Shown here one piece after another: positions 7,128-16,007 of a stretch of 38,577 nucleotides of DNA (position 1 is its first letter; every line of letters starts with the position of its first letter). This stretch comes from DAOTTX01 sp034437515 (GTDB taxonomy: Bacteria > Chloroflexota > Anaerolineae > Aggregatilineales > Phototrophicaceae). The DNA lies in assembly GCA_034437515.1 (NCBI GenBank), contig DAOTTX010000177.1, positions 1 through 38,577 of the forward strand, written 5' to 3'. The position numbers and the translations under genes were made by a program. The notes beneath the pieces are model-generated. The model was not told the DNA's origin. It searched no databases and saw only the letters and a program-made list of their open reading frames with translations.

Positions 7128-8666
7128 TTAGAGATCGTTAAAGGGAATGACGATGGTGAAGGTACTGCCTACATCGAGGATGCTTTCTACGGCGATATAT
7201 CCGCCGTGCGCCTGGACGATGCGCCGGGAAACGGAAAGACCCAGCCCTAACCCGCCGACCTGCCGCGTGCGTGCTTTATCCACCTTGTAAAACAGGTTGA
7301 AGATTTCTTCGAGGTCTTCCTCGGCGATGCCGATGCCGGTGTCTTTAATGCTGATGTGTAGCATCTCGCCCTGGGCTTCTGCACTGACGACGACCTCGCC
7401 AGCCTCGGTAAAATTCAGCGCGTTGTCGATCAACTGACCGACCGCACGGGTGATCTCGATCTCATCGGCGTAAAGTGGCGCGTTGATCGTGATCGGCAGC
7501 ACACGTAGCTTGACCTCCGGGCGCTCCTCCAGGCGGTGGGTGAAGTTTGCCTCGAGGTTGCCCAGCATCGACGCCACACTGATTCTGTTCGTTTCCAGAT
7601 CACCACCGGTCATATCCCAACGGGAAAGCGTAAACAGGCTGTTGACCAGTTCTTTCAGATGTTTGGTCTGCTGTTCGAGCCGGTCGAGGCGTTCGGTGCG
7701 CTGGTCGTCGGTTTTAGAACGCCGCAGCAGGTAAATGCCGGTATTCAACACCGAAAGCGAGGTGCGGAAGTCATGCGAGGCAGAATGGATGAAATCTGCC
7801 AGTAGTTTGACCTTCTGGCGTTCAACTTCGAGTTCAGTCTCATGTTGCTGGGCATTTTTCTTCTCGGTGATGTCCCGCACGATGACGACCACACGCTCAA
7901 AGTTCATCGGCGAGAGCGTGGCGCTGTGCCAGTGTGTCTTGCCTTTATAGACCAACGAGTATTCAATATCAAATGGTTTTTGCTCTGCAATTGCCTGCGC
8001 CAAAGCTGATCGGATGCGCTGGCTGAGTTCCGGCGAGAAGATGTCCTCAATTTTCTTGCCGACAACATTTGCGTCCTTCGGCAGCAAGTTACGCCCTCGT
8101 GTGTTGATCACCTGCGAATATGTGCCATCTTCTTTGAGGATCAAGATCAAGTCGTTCATCGCCGCAAAGAGCGCCCGCAGTTCGGCCTCGGATTCGCGCA
8201 GTCGATCTTCGGCGGCGGCTCGTTCTCTGGCTTCCTGCCTGGTTTTTTTCTGTAAGCGCAGCATCTCCCGTACCCGGCGCTTGTCGTCGGTCACGTCCTG
8301 GATGGTAAACATGGCGTAATAACCGCCGTGTCCGTCGTCCACCGGGATGACGGTCGTCTCCTGAATGCGTTTTTCACCGTCCGGCAGCGGCGCGGGGATG
8401 ATGTGATTGTGCAGCGGTGAGGAGAAGATCACCGGCGGGCCGCCGGTAAAAACCCCTTCGAGCCGGCTGGTATAACGTGGTTCAGCCAGATGCGGATAAT
8501 GGTCTTCGATGGCGGCATTAAGCATGGTGTGGCGGTCGATGCCCGTCCACTCTTCCAGACGACGGTTCCAAAAGACAACGGTATAGTTTGCGTCCAATGC
8601 GAACACACCCAATGGAATGTGATCCAGAATGGCGAAGACATGATTAGTCGTATGCAATTGGTTCAT
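7128..8666 (-). CDS. PAS-domain sensor histidine kinase
   Basis: A 512-residue cytosolic sensor kinase with no membrane spans. Two PAS domains come first: about residues 8-125 (with FALDANYTVVFWN, ending in a FTIQDVTDDKR PAC-type segment) and about 155-270, joined by a charged coiled coil (130-165). The HisKA domain has the phosphoacceptor in SASHDFRTSLS (His298). The HATPase_c domain has the N box LIDNALNFTEAG (Asn415), the G1 box DTGIGIAEE (442-450) and the G2 box GGLGLGLS (471-478). The ATG at 8666 has AGGAAG about 9 bases upstream. The gene follows cheC by 20 bases and a CheY-like gene before that, so the receiver is probably its phosphotransfer partner. The ligand sensed is unknown. Confidence 0.92.
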   Translation of the reverse strand: MNQLHTTNHVFAILDHIPLGVFALDANYTVVFWNRRLEEWTGIDRHTMLNAAIEDHYPHLAEPRYTSRLEGVFTGGPPVIFSSPLHNHIIPAPLPDGEKRIQETTVIPVDDGHGGYYAMFTIQDVTDDKRRVREMLRLQKKTRQEARERAAAEDRLRESEAELRALFAAMNDLILILKEDGTYSQVINTRGRNLLPKDANVVGKKIEDIFSPELSQRIRSALAQAIAEQKPFDIEYSLVYKGKTHWHSATLSPMNFERVVVIVRDITEKKNAQQHETELEVERQKVKLLADFIHSASHDFRTSLSVLNTGIYLLRRSKTDDQRTERLDRLEQQTKHLKELVNSLFTLSRWDMTGGDLETNRISVASMLGNLEANFTHRLEERPEVKLRVLPITINAPLYADEIEITRAVGQLIDNALNFTEAGEVVVSAEAQGEMLHISIKDTGIGIAEEDLEEIFNLFYKVDKARTRQVGGLGLGLSVSRRIVQAHGGYIAVESILDVGSTFTIVIPFNDL

Positions 8667-8686
8667 CAAATGTTGCTTCCTGTTGG

Positions 8687-9289
8687 TTAGACTTCCGCGT
8701 TCATCTGGTCGATAGCCTGCGTCAGCACCATGACAGACTCGACCCGAAACCACAGTAAAATCGTGCCATGAATGTGCAGCTTCGGCAACGTGAAATCTGC
8801 CTGTGTCAAAATGACCGTATCCTCTTCTGCCGCTGACCCAATGTGCGCGAGGTGCAGCACGTCAGTCTCATGGTAGGCCGGCAACGAATAGTTCAACGAC
8901 TGCCCCAGCAAGTTGCCCAGGGTGCCCATCACGTTGTTGATAACGATGTTGCCGATTTCGGTCAACATGCCGACTCGCAGCGCGTCCTGGTCTTCGTCAT
9001 CTTCGATGTGGTCGGCAGCGAGCGCACAAACCAATTTTTCGGCACTTTCCGCCGGGAAGACAAGCGAAGTCGCCCCGGAAAACGCCCCTTGAAAATTCAA
9101 GTGAATGGTCGCAAGCTGCTGGTCACTCTCCACAGCGAGCTTCTCGCCTAATTCCGAAACATTACAGATACGAATATCGGGGATCGCCAGCTTGACGACT
9201 GTATCCAACATGACGTTGAGTGTGTTCGCCGCTCTACCGACCCCGATGTTGACCAGTTCTCTGAGCGTATCGCGTTGTTCAGGGTTCAT
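8687..9289 (-). CDS. CheC-family CheY-phosphate phosphatase
   Basis: A 200-residue CheC-like protein. CheC enzymes dephosphorylate CheY-P through paired E-x2-N motifs. The first consensus is exact: D7-x3-E11-x2-N14-x22-P37. The second is E111-x2-N114-x22-P137, with Gly107 in place of the usual D/S. Both active sites therefore look intact, unlike CheX or single-site relatives. The start codon lies 5 bases after the stop of the CheY-like gene, and the kinase gene follows 20 bases later. There are no cheA, cheW, cheB, cheR, MCP or flagellar genes in the window. It probably tunes the lifetime of the neighbouring phosphorylated receiver rather than acting in a standard chemotaxis cluster here. Confidence 0.9.
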   Translation of the reverse strand: MNPEQRDTLRELVNIGVGRAANTLNVMLDTVVKLAIPDIRICNVSELGEKLAVESDQQLATIHLNFQGAFSGATSLVFPAESAEKLVCALAADHIEDDEDQDALRVGMLTEIGNIVINNVMGTLGNLLGQSLNYSLPAYHETDVLHLAHIGSAAEEDTVILTQADFTLPKLHIHGTILLWFRVESVMVLTQAIDQMNAEV

Positions 9290-9294
9290 GGCGG

Positions 9295-9648
9295 CTACCG
9301 TAGTGCTTCCTGGACCGCTTGCTGCACTTCACTACGTTGTACAGGCTTATGCAGGACGCGAATCGCGCCGAGTTCTATACAGAGTTGCTGCGTTTGGCTT
9401 TGAATATCAGCGGTTAGGATGATGACGGGTATGCTGATGCCTTCATCGTGAAGAATCTGCAAAAACTCGACACCGCCCATCTCCGGCATCATCAGGTCAA
9501 GCAGGATGCAATCCGGCAGGCGGTCTTGCATCAGGTGGAGGGCTTCGCGCCCGTTACTGGCTTCCAGGATTTCCGCATCAACACCGATCATTTTGCTGAC
9601 GAGGCGGCGGTTAAACTTGGAATCGTCGATAATGAGAATAGTCAGCAT
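9295..9648 (-). CDS. CheY-like single-domain response regulator
   Basis: A 117-residue stand-alone receiver domain with no output domain. The acid pocket is Asp8/Asp9 (IIDDSKF), the phosphoacceptor is Asp51 in LLDLMMPEMGG, the switch Thr is Thr79 (ILTAD), and the conserved Lys is Lys101 (HKP). All key residues are present. The ATG at 9648 is preferred because AAGG lies about 8 bases upstream. In-frame ATGs at 9666 and 9681 have poorer spacing and would add residues ahead of the first strand. It heads the CheY-CheC-kinase operon. It probably receives phosphate from the PAS kinase and is reset by CheC, and its downstream target is not evident. Confidence 0.9.
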   Translation of the reverse strand: MLTILIIDDSKFNRRLVSKMIGVDAEILEASNGREALHLMQDRLPDCILLDLMMPEMGGVEFLQILHDEGISIPVIILTADIQSQTQQLCIELGAIRVLHKPVQRSEVQQAVQEALR

Positions 9649-9781
9649 CTTCTGTACCTTATACATACACCTGCCAATCATAACATTAAGTGCGCTGGCT
9701 TTACAAAAAGGTTTGTTCCGGAATAGGATTTCCCTGGGGATATCATGATCATCTAACTGGATTGTAACAGCACGTCAAAAT

Positions 9782-9812
9782 TTGACAGCTATGGGTGAGC
9801 TTAGTGTATACT
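9782..9812 (+). promoter_or_regulatory. Probable promoter of the metalloprotease gene
   Basis: A perfect TTGACA (9782-9787) is followed after 17 bases by TGTATA, or after 19 bases by TATACT (9807-9812). The gene starts at 9850, giving a leader of about 30 bases with GAGAG before the ATG. The remainder of 9649-9849 shows nothing else clear. Confidence 0.55.
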
Positions 9813-9849
9813 CATATTTGTCTATCATTTAATCTGAAAAGAGAGATGC

Positions 9850-12000
9850 ATGGGTAAGAAAATTGCTTTATTCGTCGTGGTTTTGCTGGCGAACGCACTG
9901 ATTATCAGTGCGCTGCTGGCGCAAGAACCCGGTGACGCAACCGGCGGCGATGATTACGCTGCCGGTCAATCTGTCATGCTGGAGGGTGAACTCCGCGTTA
10001 TCCACAAACACTGGGAAGACGGACGCTATGAGGCCTTCGTCGCGCTGTATCCCGACAACGCGGCTCCCGTCGTGCTGGATATGCCGATTTACCGAGCCGA
10101 TGCATTCCATCTGACGCGAGTTCGTGTAGACGGATTGGTGACCGCAGCCCCGACAACCGCCGGAGCCGCCGCGAACACCAACCGGGCAGTGAGCGTCAAC
10201 AATCTGACGCAGCTTACGGCGCGTGAGCGCATCACCGAGGCGCAGTATCTCAACCTGCTGTGTCACTTCTCCAACGAAACCCCGGTTGCCGCCGCTTCGA
10301 CCCCGGCCTACGCCGATATGTTCAGTGACCCGAACAACGGCCTCACCAAGTATTGGTCGGATATGTCCTACGGGCAGTTTGACCTGACCGGCAGCGGCGT
10401 GACCAGCCAGTGGTCGGTCACTGCCGAAACGGGAGCCTCCTACCTTCAGGAAGCCAACGACAACGATCTCGACATCTTCGGGTTCTTCGGGTTGGTCGGG
10501 CAGGCTTGCGTGGAAGGCATTGACGCGCAGGTCAACTTTGACAACTACAGCGGTATAAACGTGCTGCTTGCCAACAACCCGGCGGGCAATTTCGCCATCG
10601 GCATCAGCTTTGACATCACCGCTGACGGTCGTAATGACGTGAACATCCCGGCGACGTTCAACCCGGATTTCTTCCACAACAACGATGTGATCGGTCATGA
10701 GATGGGGCATACCTTCGGCCTGCGCCACACACCGGGCATCCCGACCGGTGAGGGCAACCCCAATGGCATTGGGCGGTCGCCCTACGACTCACGCTGGTCG
10801 ATCATGAGTGAAGGCAACTACGATACGATTGCCGCCTGTCGCGGCGTCCCGGCGATCTGCCAGATGTCCGGCATGATCGGTTATCAGGTCGATCAACTCA
10901 ACTGGATCCCGGCAGCGCGTAAGCAAACTGTTGACCCCAGCACCAGCACAACCGTCACCATCGAGAAGCTGCGTGATCCCGCGGATAACGCCAATCTGCT
11001 GTATGTCGAGATCCCCATCACCGGTTCCGATGAGTTCTACACGCTGGAAACACGGGTGCAAGAACTGAGCACCAACGACTACAACGTCGCCGGTACCGGT
11101 GTCGTCATCCATAGGATTGACGAAGATGATATTAATGACACCGTGACGACCGTGATGGACTCCGACGGCGACAACGATGTTGACGACGACGGTGGTTACT
11201 GGGTCACCGGTGAAGTCTTCACCGACAACACCAATAATATCCAGATCAGCATTGACAGCCAGCCGACCGCGACCTCGTTCGAGGTCACGATTAGCCCGGT
11301 GGGTGGTGCCGCAGACACTGTGACTCGGTTGTTCCCGGCGGATGGCGAAACGGTCACCATCGGCACAGACTGGCAACCCAACTTCACGTTTGAGGCGCTG
11401 GATGGCGTGCAGTGGTACGGCATGTGGATCGGCACGAACCAGGCCGGTGGTTACCAGCAGTATCTGTATCAGTGGTACGCTGCGACTGACGGACTCGCCC
11501 CCGGTTTCGAGGGGATCTGCGAAGCCGGTACCTGCACTGTGCCCGACCCGCTGTGGATGCCCAACGGTGGTTATGAGTGGTGGATGACCTACTACGGCCC
11601 CGGCCTGACCGATGTCGGCGGGCAGTGGGGCGACAGCACGTTTGAGGTAAACATGCCTGCACCGCAACCTGTGACCGACCGTGAACCCAGCGGGACGATC
11701 GGCTTCATGCCGGACGCGATTAGCTGGACGCAAGACCTGAACACCCTGTGGTATCAGGTGTGGATGGGCACCGACCCGGCGAGCGTCTCTAATAATAGCC
11801 AGATCGTCACACACGTTGACGTCGGCTGGCACGAAGCCGCCGAAATCTGCAATGAGGGTGTGTGTACCCTGCCGCTTGATGAGCCGATCACCGCTGATGG
11901 ATCCTTCCAGGCGTGGATGGAACAATGGGGGCCGGGTGATTACCTCACCTGGACGGCGAACGGCCCGTCAGACTTCACCGTCGATAGTTCCTCTAACTAA
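9850..12000 (+). CDS. Secreted zinc metalloprotease (M6-like) with two C-terminal modules
   Basis: A 716-residue exported protein. The N-terminus has KK, a hydrophobic core and a likely signal-peptidase site near LLAQ (about residue 25). The catalytic zinc motif HEMGHTFGLRH occupies residues 283-293 (His283, Glu284, His287, His293), the extended HExxHxxGxxH of metzincin and M6-type enzymes. The arrangement, with an upstream prodomain-like region and an RIDEDD segment further on, is most like M6 (immune inhibitor A) peptidases. An Asp-rich stretch near residues 435-445 (DSDGDNDVDDDGG) could bind calcium. The C-terminus holds two tandem modules (about 490-605 and 610-716), each with WY-x2-W-x-GT, a C-x5-C pair (CEAGTC, CNEGVC) and a final W/GPG segment. 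It is a single-gene unit with its own promoter and terminator. Confidence 0.85.
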   Translation: MGKKIALFVVVLLANALIISALLAQEPGDATGGDDYAAGQSVMLEGELRVIHKHWEDGRYEAFVALYPDNAAPVVLDMPIYRADAFHLTRVRVDGLVTAAPTTAGAAANTNRAVSVNNLTQLTARERITEAQYLNLLCHFSNETPVAAASTPAYADMFSDPNNGLTKYWSDMSYGQFDLTGSGVTSQWSVTAETGASYLQEANDNDLDIFGFFGLVGQACVEGIDAQVNFDNYSGINVLLANNPAGNFAIGISFDITADGRNDVNIPATFNPDFFHNNDVIGHEMGHTFGLRHTPGIPTGEGNPNGIGRSPYDSRWSIMSEGNYDTIAACRGVPAICQMSGMIGYQVDQLNWIPAARKQTVDPSTSTTVTIEKLRDPADNANLLYVEIPITGSDEFYTLETRVQELSTNDYNVAGTGVVIHRIDEDDINDTVTTVMDSDGDNDVDDDGGYWVTGEVFTDNTNNIQISIDSQPTATSFEVTISPVGGAADTVTRLFPADGETVTIGTDWQPNFTFEALDGVQWYGMWIGTNQAGGYQQYLYQWYAATDGLAPGFEGICEAGTCTVPDPLWMPNGGYEWWMTYYGPGLTDVGGQWGDSTFEVNMPAPQPVTDREPSGTIGFMPDAISWTQDLNTLWYQVWMGTDPASVSNNSQIVTHVDVGWHEAAEICNEGVCTLPLDEPITADGSFQAWMEQWGPGDYLTWTANGPSDFTVDSSSN

Positions 12001-12016
12001 TCGACACAGCACCAAT

Positions 12017-12052
12017 GCCCCCGGTCTGCACAGGCCGGGGGCTTGCTATTTT
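12017..12052 (+). terminator. Intrinsic terminator after the metalloprotease
   Basis: GCCCCCGG (12017-12024) and CCGGGGGC (12035-12042) form a perfect 8-bp GC stem with a 10-base loop, followed by TTGCTATTTTC. It lies 16 bases beyond the stop codon. Confidence 0.85.
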
Positions 12053-12189
12053 CTAACCAAATTCACCCTACTATCATACTTCTCGATAGAGAACGCCTGT
12101 GCTATCATAAACTGACGCTGGCAGCACTGCTGGCAAAACGGTAGACTCTGGTTGATTTATGCAACCGGACAAAGGGTAGGGTTCCCCGA

Positions 12190-13080
12190 TTGAACGAGAT
12201 GAATTGCATCGGCGTGCTGGCACATCCCTTACGACCGCAGACGTTTCCCGTCGCACAACACATCCACCAGACGATCCGTGAGCGCGGCTTGACAAGCTGG
12301 GTGCATACGGAATGGGAAGAAGCCGAAGTGCAGGCTGATGTCGCCGGGGTGGATATGGTGGTCGCCATCGGCGGCGATGGCGCGATGCTGCGGGCGGCGC
12401 GGGTCTGTGCGGCGTATGAGGTGCCGGTTTTGGGTGTCAACATGGGGCAGCTTGGCTTCCTGACGGAAATCCGTGAGCCGGAAAACTGGGAGCGCACATG
12501 TGACTCCATCCTCACCGGCGATTATTGGATTGAACAACGGGCGATGTTGACCGCAGCCCAGATTCGCGGTGAGGAAACCCTGAAAACCGTCGATGCGCTC
12601 AACGATGTGGTCATCAGCGGTAGTGTGGTCGGTCGGATGATCCAGATGGATACTTATATCGACAGCGACTGGGCCACGACCTACCACGCCGATGCGTTGG
12701 TGATCGCCAGCTCGACCGGCTCCACCGCGTATGCACTCGCTTGTGGTGGGCCGATTCTGCCGCCGGAACTGATCAACATCTTGATCGTCCCGGCAGCACC
12801 CCACCTGAGCATGTCACGCCCGATTGTGCTGGCGGCGGGCGCGACGGTCGATGTGGTCGCGTCCTCACAGAATCGTGGTGAGGTGATCTTATCTGCGGAT
12901 GGGGCGACGGTGTGCGCGTTGGAACAAGACGACCGGGTGAGCATCAACGTGAGTGACCTGACCAGCCGGTTCGTGCGCACACGCGGACGGAATTACTTTT
13001 ATCGGTCGATCCTTGACCGGATGGAGCCGCGCATCCAACGGACGGAGCCGGACGAAAAAAATGGAACATCGATAACTTAG
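12190..13080 (+). CDS. nadK: NAD kinase
   Basis: ATP-NAD kinase, which makes NADP from NAD. The 296-residue protein has the GGDG motif in AIGGDGAMLRAAR (residues 61-64), NMGQLGFLTEI (84-94), and the STGSTAYALACGGPI block that binds NAD and contributes to catalysis. The usual SADG-type segment near the end is also present. Length is normal for the family. The start may be TTG 12190 or ATG 12199: a GGTAGGG lies about 10 bases before TTG, whereas only a weak GAACGAG lies right before ATG. It begins a plus-strand run with the zinc-binding membrane protein and recN, and nadK-recN proximity is common in bacteria. Confidence 0.93.
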   Translation: MNEMNCIGVLAHPLRPQTFPVAQHIHQTIRERGLTSWVHTEWEEAEVQADVAGVDMVVAIGGDGAMLRAARVCAAYEVPVLGVNMGQLGFLTEIREPENWERTCDSILTGDYWIEQRAMLTAAQIRGEETLKTVDALNDVVISGSVVGRMIQMDTYIDSDWATTYHADALVIASSTGSTAYALACGGPILPPELINILIVPAAPHLSMSRPIVLAAGATVDVVASSQNRGEVILSADGATVCALEQDDRVSINVSDLTSRFVRTRGRNYFYRSILDRMEPRIQRTEPDEKNGTSIT

Positions 13081-13148
13081 ATATAATACTTTGATGTTAT
13101 TCTCTGAAAACAGCCAGTTGCTTATTCACATGGAGCAAAAGCCTAACA

Positions 13149-13775
13149 ATGTCCGATCAAACCATACCCCCGGTGATGGACGATGACGACGAAACACATT
13201 ATTGCGCCGTCCACCCGGAAAGAGAAACCGGCCTGCGCTGTAACAAGTGTGACCGCTATATGTGCGGGGCGTGCGCGGTCGCTACGCCTGTCGGTTACCG
13301 CTGTAAGCAGTGTGTGCGCCAAACCGAAGACCGTTACTTCACCGGCACCCAGAGCGACTATCTGGTCGCATTCGCTGTTGCGACGGCGTTGAGTGCTATC
13401 GGCGGAGCGATTGTCAATTGGATCGGTTTCATTCTGTTGGTGATCTTCATCGCAATCCCGGCCGGCGGTTTGATTGCGGAGACGACCTTCCGAGCGATCA
13501 ACCGGCGGCGCGGACGCAACACCGCACAGGTCGCGGCGGCGGGGGTGGTCGTCGGCGGCTTGTTGGGTGGTGCATTCCACGCCTGGTTGAGCTACCCGGA
13601 TGAATTCCGTGAGTTTCGCGCTCAGTTCGAAGAATCCGGGATGCAAGTACCGCCACGACTCGATGATGTCGCCCCGGCGCTTTCAAGTTATGTGCTGGAA
13701 AGCACGCTGACCATCAGCTTGATTCTCTTTATCGCATTTGCGGCTTATGCCGTCTATACCCGGATGAAATCGTAA
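13149..13775 (+). CDS. B-box-type zinc-finger membrane protein
   Basis: A 208-residue protein. Residues about 15-60 form a compact Cys/His region (CAVHPERETGLRCNKC, then CGACA, YRCKQC) that resembles the B-box-like zinc domains fused to bacterial membrane proteins. Two hydrophobic hairpins follow: spans around AFAVATALSAIGGAIVNW, ILLVIFIAIPAGGLIA, VAAAGVVVGGLLGG, and a C-terminal span starting near LTISLILFIAF. The finger would be cytosolic if the N-terminus is inside. Function is unknown. The gene lies 68 bases after nadK and 2 bases before recN, so it is very probably cotranscribed with recN. Confidence 0.75.
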   Translation: MSDQTIPPVMDDDDETHYCAVHPERETGLRCNKCDRYMCGACAVATPVGYRCKQCVRQTEDRYFTGTQSDYLVAFAVATALSAIGGAIVNWIGFILLVIFIAIPAGGLIAETTFRAINRRRGRNTAQVAAAGVVVGGLLGGAFHAWLSYPDEFREFRAQFEESGMQVPPRLDDVAPALSSYVLESTLTISLILFIAFAAYAVYTRMKS

Positions 13776-13777
13776 CG

Positions 13778-15535
13778 ATGCTTGACGAACTACGGATACA
13801 AAATTTCGCTATTATCGACCAGTTGGAACTTGAACTTGATGGTGGCTTGAACATCATCACCGGCGAGACCGGCGCGGGGAAATCCATCATTGTTGATGCG
13901 GTCGAACTGCTGCTCGGTGGTAAGCCGGATACCGCGCTGATCCGTTCCGGTAAACAAAAAGCGGTCGTGGAAGGTGTTTTCGTGCTGCGTGGCAAGGTCA
14001 AGCAGGCGATCTTAGAGGTGCTGCGCCGCGAAGAATTGATCGAAGGTCACGACTCCGACCATGTGATCCTCGCGCGGGAGATGCGCTCTAACGGGCGCTC
14101 AATGGCGCGGATTAACGGGATCACGGTCAAGCAAGACCTGTTACGCGAGGTCGGTGATCTACTGGTGGACATTCACGGACAGAGTGAGCACCTCTCACTC
14201 TTTAACCCACCGCACCATCTCGACCTGCTCGACCGCTACGCCGATCTGATGGAAATCCGTGAGGCGTTGCGCACGGTGGTGGGCAACCTGCAAAAGACCC
14301 GTCGTGAGATCAAGTCACTACAACAGGATAAGGAAGAGTTGCAGCGCCGCGCCGACCGTCTGCGCCGTGAGGTGGAAGAAATCGAGGTGGCGGTACTCGA
14401 ACCCGGTGAGGACGACGAGATCAAGGCCGAACTCAAGCGCCTTTCCAACAGTGAACGGCTGGCGCAGCTTTCCGGCGAGGTGGCGATGATCCTCAGTGGC
14501 GAAAATGCCACCGATGATTACGTCGCCGCCGTTGACCAACTGATGCAGGTCAGCAACATCATGAAAAAACTCCAGGCGATTGATCCCGAACTCGATGAAC
14601 TGGCGGAAATGGCAGACGGCCTCGCCGACCAGGCACAAGAATTGGCGATTCAAATCTCTGGCTATGGTGATGAGGTCGAATACGACCCGGTGCGCATCAA
14701 CGAACTAGAAGAACGGCTGGAACTCATCAACGGGTTGCGGCGGCGCTATGGCGTCTCGATTGAACTGGTCATCGAATATGGTGAGAAGGCCCGTGCCGAA
14801 CTCGAAAGCATCGACCACAGCGAGGAACGCCTCGAAGACCTGCGCAAAACCGAGGAACAAATGCTGCGCCAGATCGGTGACCTGAGCGCGAGCATCAGCA
14901 AGGTGCGTAAGGACATCGGCAAGCAACTGAGCAAGCGCGTGGTCGAGGAACTCAAAGACCTGCGGATGGATCGCACCCGGTTTGAAGTACAGGTCGAACA
15001 CACCCCCGACCCCGACGGCTGTTATGTCGGCAAGCACCGTTACAAGTTCGATATCACTGGCATCGACAACGTCGAGTTTATGATGAGCGCCAACCCCGGC
15101 GAACCAATGCGTCCGTTGGCGAAGGTGGCCTCCGGTGGTGAGGCCGCACGGATCATGTTGGCACTCAAGCGGGTGCTGACGCAGGCCGACCATACGCCGA
15201 CCCTGATCTTCGATGAGGTCGATCAAGGCATCGGTGGGCGTGTCGGCAGCGTGGTTGGTGAAAAGCTGTGGAGCCTGACCGACGGGCATCAGGTGATGGT
15301 CGTGACGCATCTGCCGCAGCTCGCCGGGTATGCCGACCGGCACTACAACGTCCGCAAGGCGATGGGCGATGAACGCACCACTTCGGAGATTATCTCGTTG
15401 GACGATGACGCCGCCCGCATCGCGGAACTCTCCGACATGCTCGGCGGCACCGGTGAGGGCAGCAAGCAGAGCGCCCTCGAAATCCTCACGGAGGCACGCG
15501 CCAGGAAGGGCATCGGCCAGGGCAAGTTATTGTGA
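13778..15535 (+). CDS. recN: DNA repair protein RecN
   Basis: An SMC-like ATPase of 585 residues used in double-strand-break repair. The N-terminal Walker A is GETGAGKS (29-36), preceded by the typical RecN start LRIQNFAIID. GQSEHLSLFNP, characteristic of RecN, lies near residue 130. A long coiled-coil arm occupies about residues 150-390 with a short hinge-like break. The C-terminal ABC signature is KVASGGEAARIMLALK, the Walker B is LIFDEVDQGIGG, and VMVVTHLPQLAG is the H-loop region. All ATPase motifs are present and the length is normal. The ATG lies 2 bases after the preceding stop, with no strong ribosome site. Confidence 0.96.
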   Translation: MLDELRIQNFAIIDQLELELDGGLNIITGETGAGKSIIVDAVELLLGGKPDTALIRSGKQKAVVEGVFVLRGKVKQAILEVLRREELIEGHDSDHVILAREMRSNGRSMARINGITVKQDLLREVGDLLVDIHGQSEHLSLFNPPHHLDLLDRYADLMEIREALRTVVGNLQKTRREIKSLQQDKEELQRRADRLRREVEEIEVAVLEPGEDDEIKAELKRLSNSERLAQLSGEVAMILSGENATDDYVAAVDQLMQVSNIMKKLQAIDPELDELAEMADGLADQAQELAIQISGYGDEVEYDPVRINELEERLELINGLRRRYGVSIELVIEYGEKARAELESIDHSEERLEDLRKTEEQMLRQIGDLSASISKVRKDIGKQLSKRVVEELKDLRMDRTRFEVQVEHTPDPDGCYVGKHRYKFDITGIDNVEFMMSANPGEPMRPLAKVASGGEAARIMLALKRVLTQADHTPTLIFDEVDQGIGGRVGSVVGEKLWSLTDGHQVMVVTHLPQLAGYADRHYNVRKAMGDERTTSEIISLDDDAARIAELSDMLGGTGEGSKQSALEILTEARARKGIGQGKLL

Positions 15536-16007
15536 TCTTTCAACATACACCGGCCCGCATTCTTGATGGGTCTAAAACCTGAACACGTCGGATGATCCGC
15601 GATGGTGAGACGACACAGCGTGGTCGAAATAAGATTGGGTGTAGCCACTCTTGAGCTAGTACAGCCGGGCTGAAATAGTCAATCAGCTAGTTTTAGGAGT
15701 GGTGAGTAAACTGTTAAGCCTCTTCTTTGGATTATTCTGATTTCCCATACTGTAGCTGTACTTCCGCTGACGTGTACTAGTAGGAAAAACCTTGGCTCTT
15801 TGGGATTTCGCGTGGTAAATCGAAAAATCGGTGAACTCACGGCTAAAAAACAGCAAACATGGGTGATTACTGACCATATATTGCCAATTTTGGCACAGAA
15901 CTTATGTTCATCACGCAAGATCCTGAAGAACCAAAACCTTTTTTCAAGTGCGTCTCTATCCATGTTAAACTACAAATAAGAAGCAACGATAGTTTGAGAA
16001 GCAGAGC
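15536..16007. other. Gene-free AT-rich spacer
   Basis: This 472-base stretch between recN and the zinc-ribbon gene is visibly richer in A+T than its surroundings. I see no open frame with a ribosome site and no RNA gene. Minus-strand translation gives phrases such as HAKSQRAKVF, which resemble the spurious peptides produced by decayed intergenic repeats in many environmental genomes, but this is only an impression. The upstream region of the next gene (after about 15900) must contain its promoter. TAAACT near 15964 with a weak upstream TTCAAG is possible but unconvincing. Confidence 0.4.

Noticed and set aside
7068..7250. 60-codon plus-strand open frame
   Set aside because: Its second half is antisense to the 3' end of the histidine kinase. 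There is a GAGGGGGG inside, but no family resemblance and no room for a promoter.
10789..11925. 378-codon open frame on the minus strand
   Set aside because: It is antisense to the metalloprotease gene, which has the zinc motif, signal peptide, promoter and terminator. The shadow has none of these.
15679..15963. 94-codon minus-strand open frame in the recN downstream gap
   Set aside because: It has no ribosome site, a composition like untranslated DNA and no recognisable domain. It is treated as non-coding.
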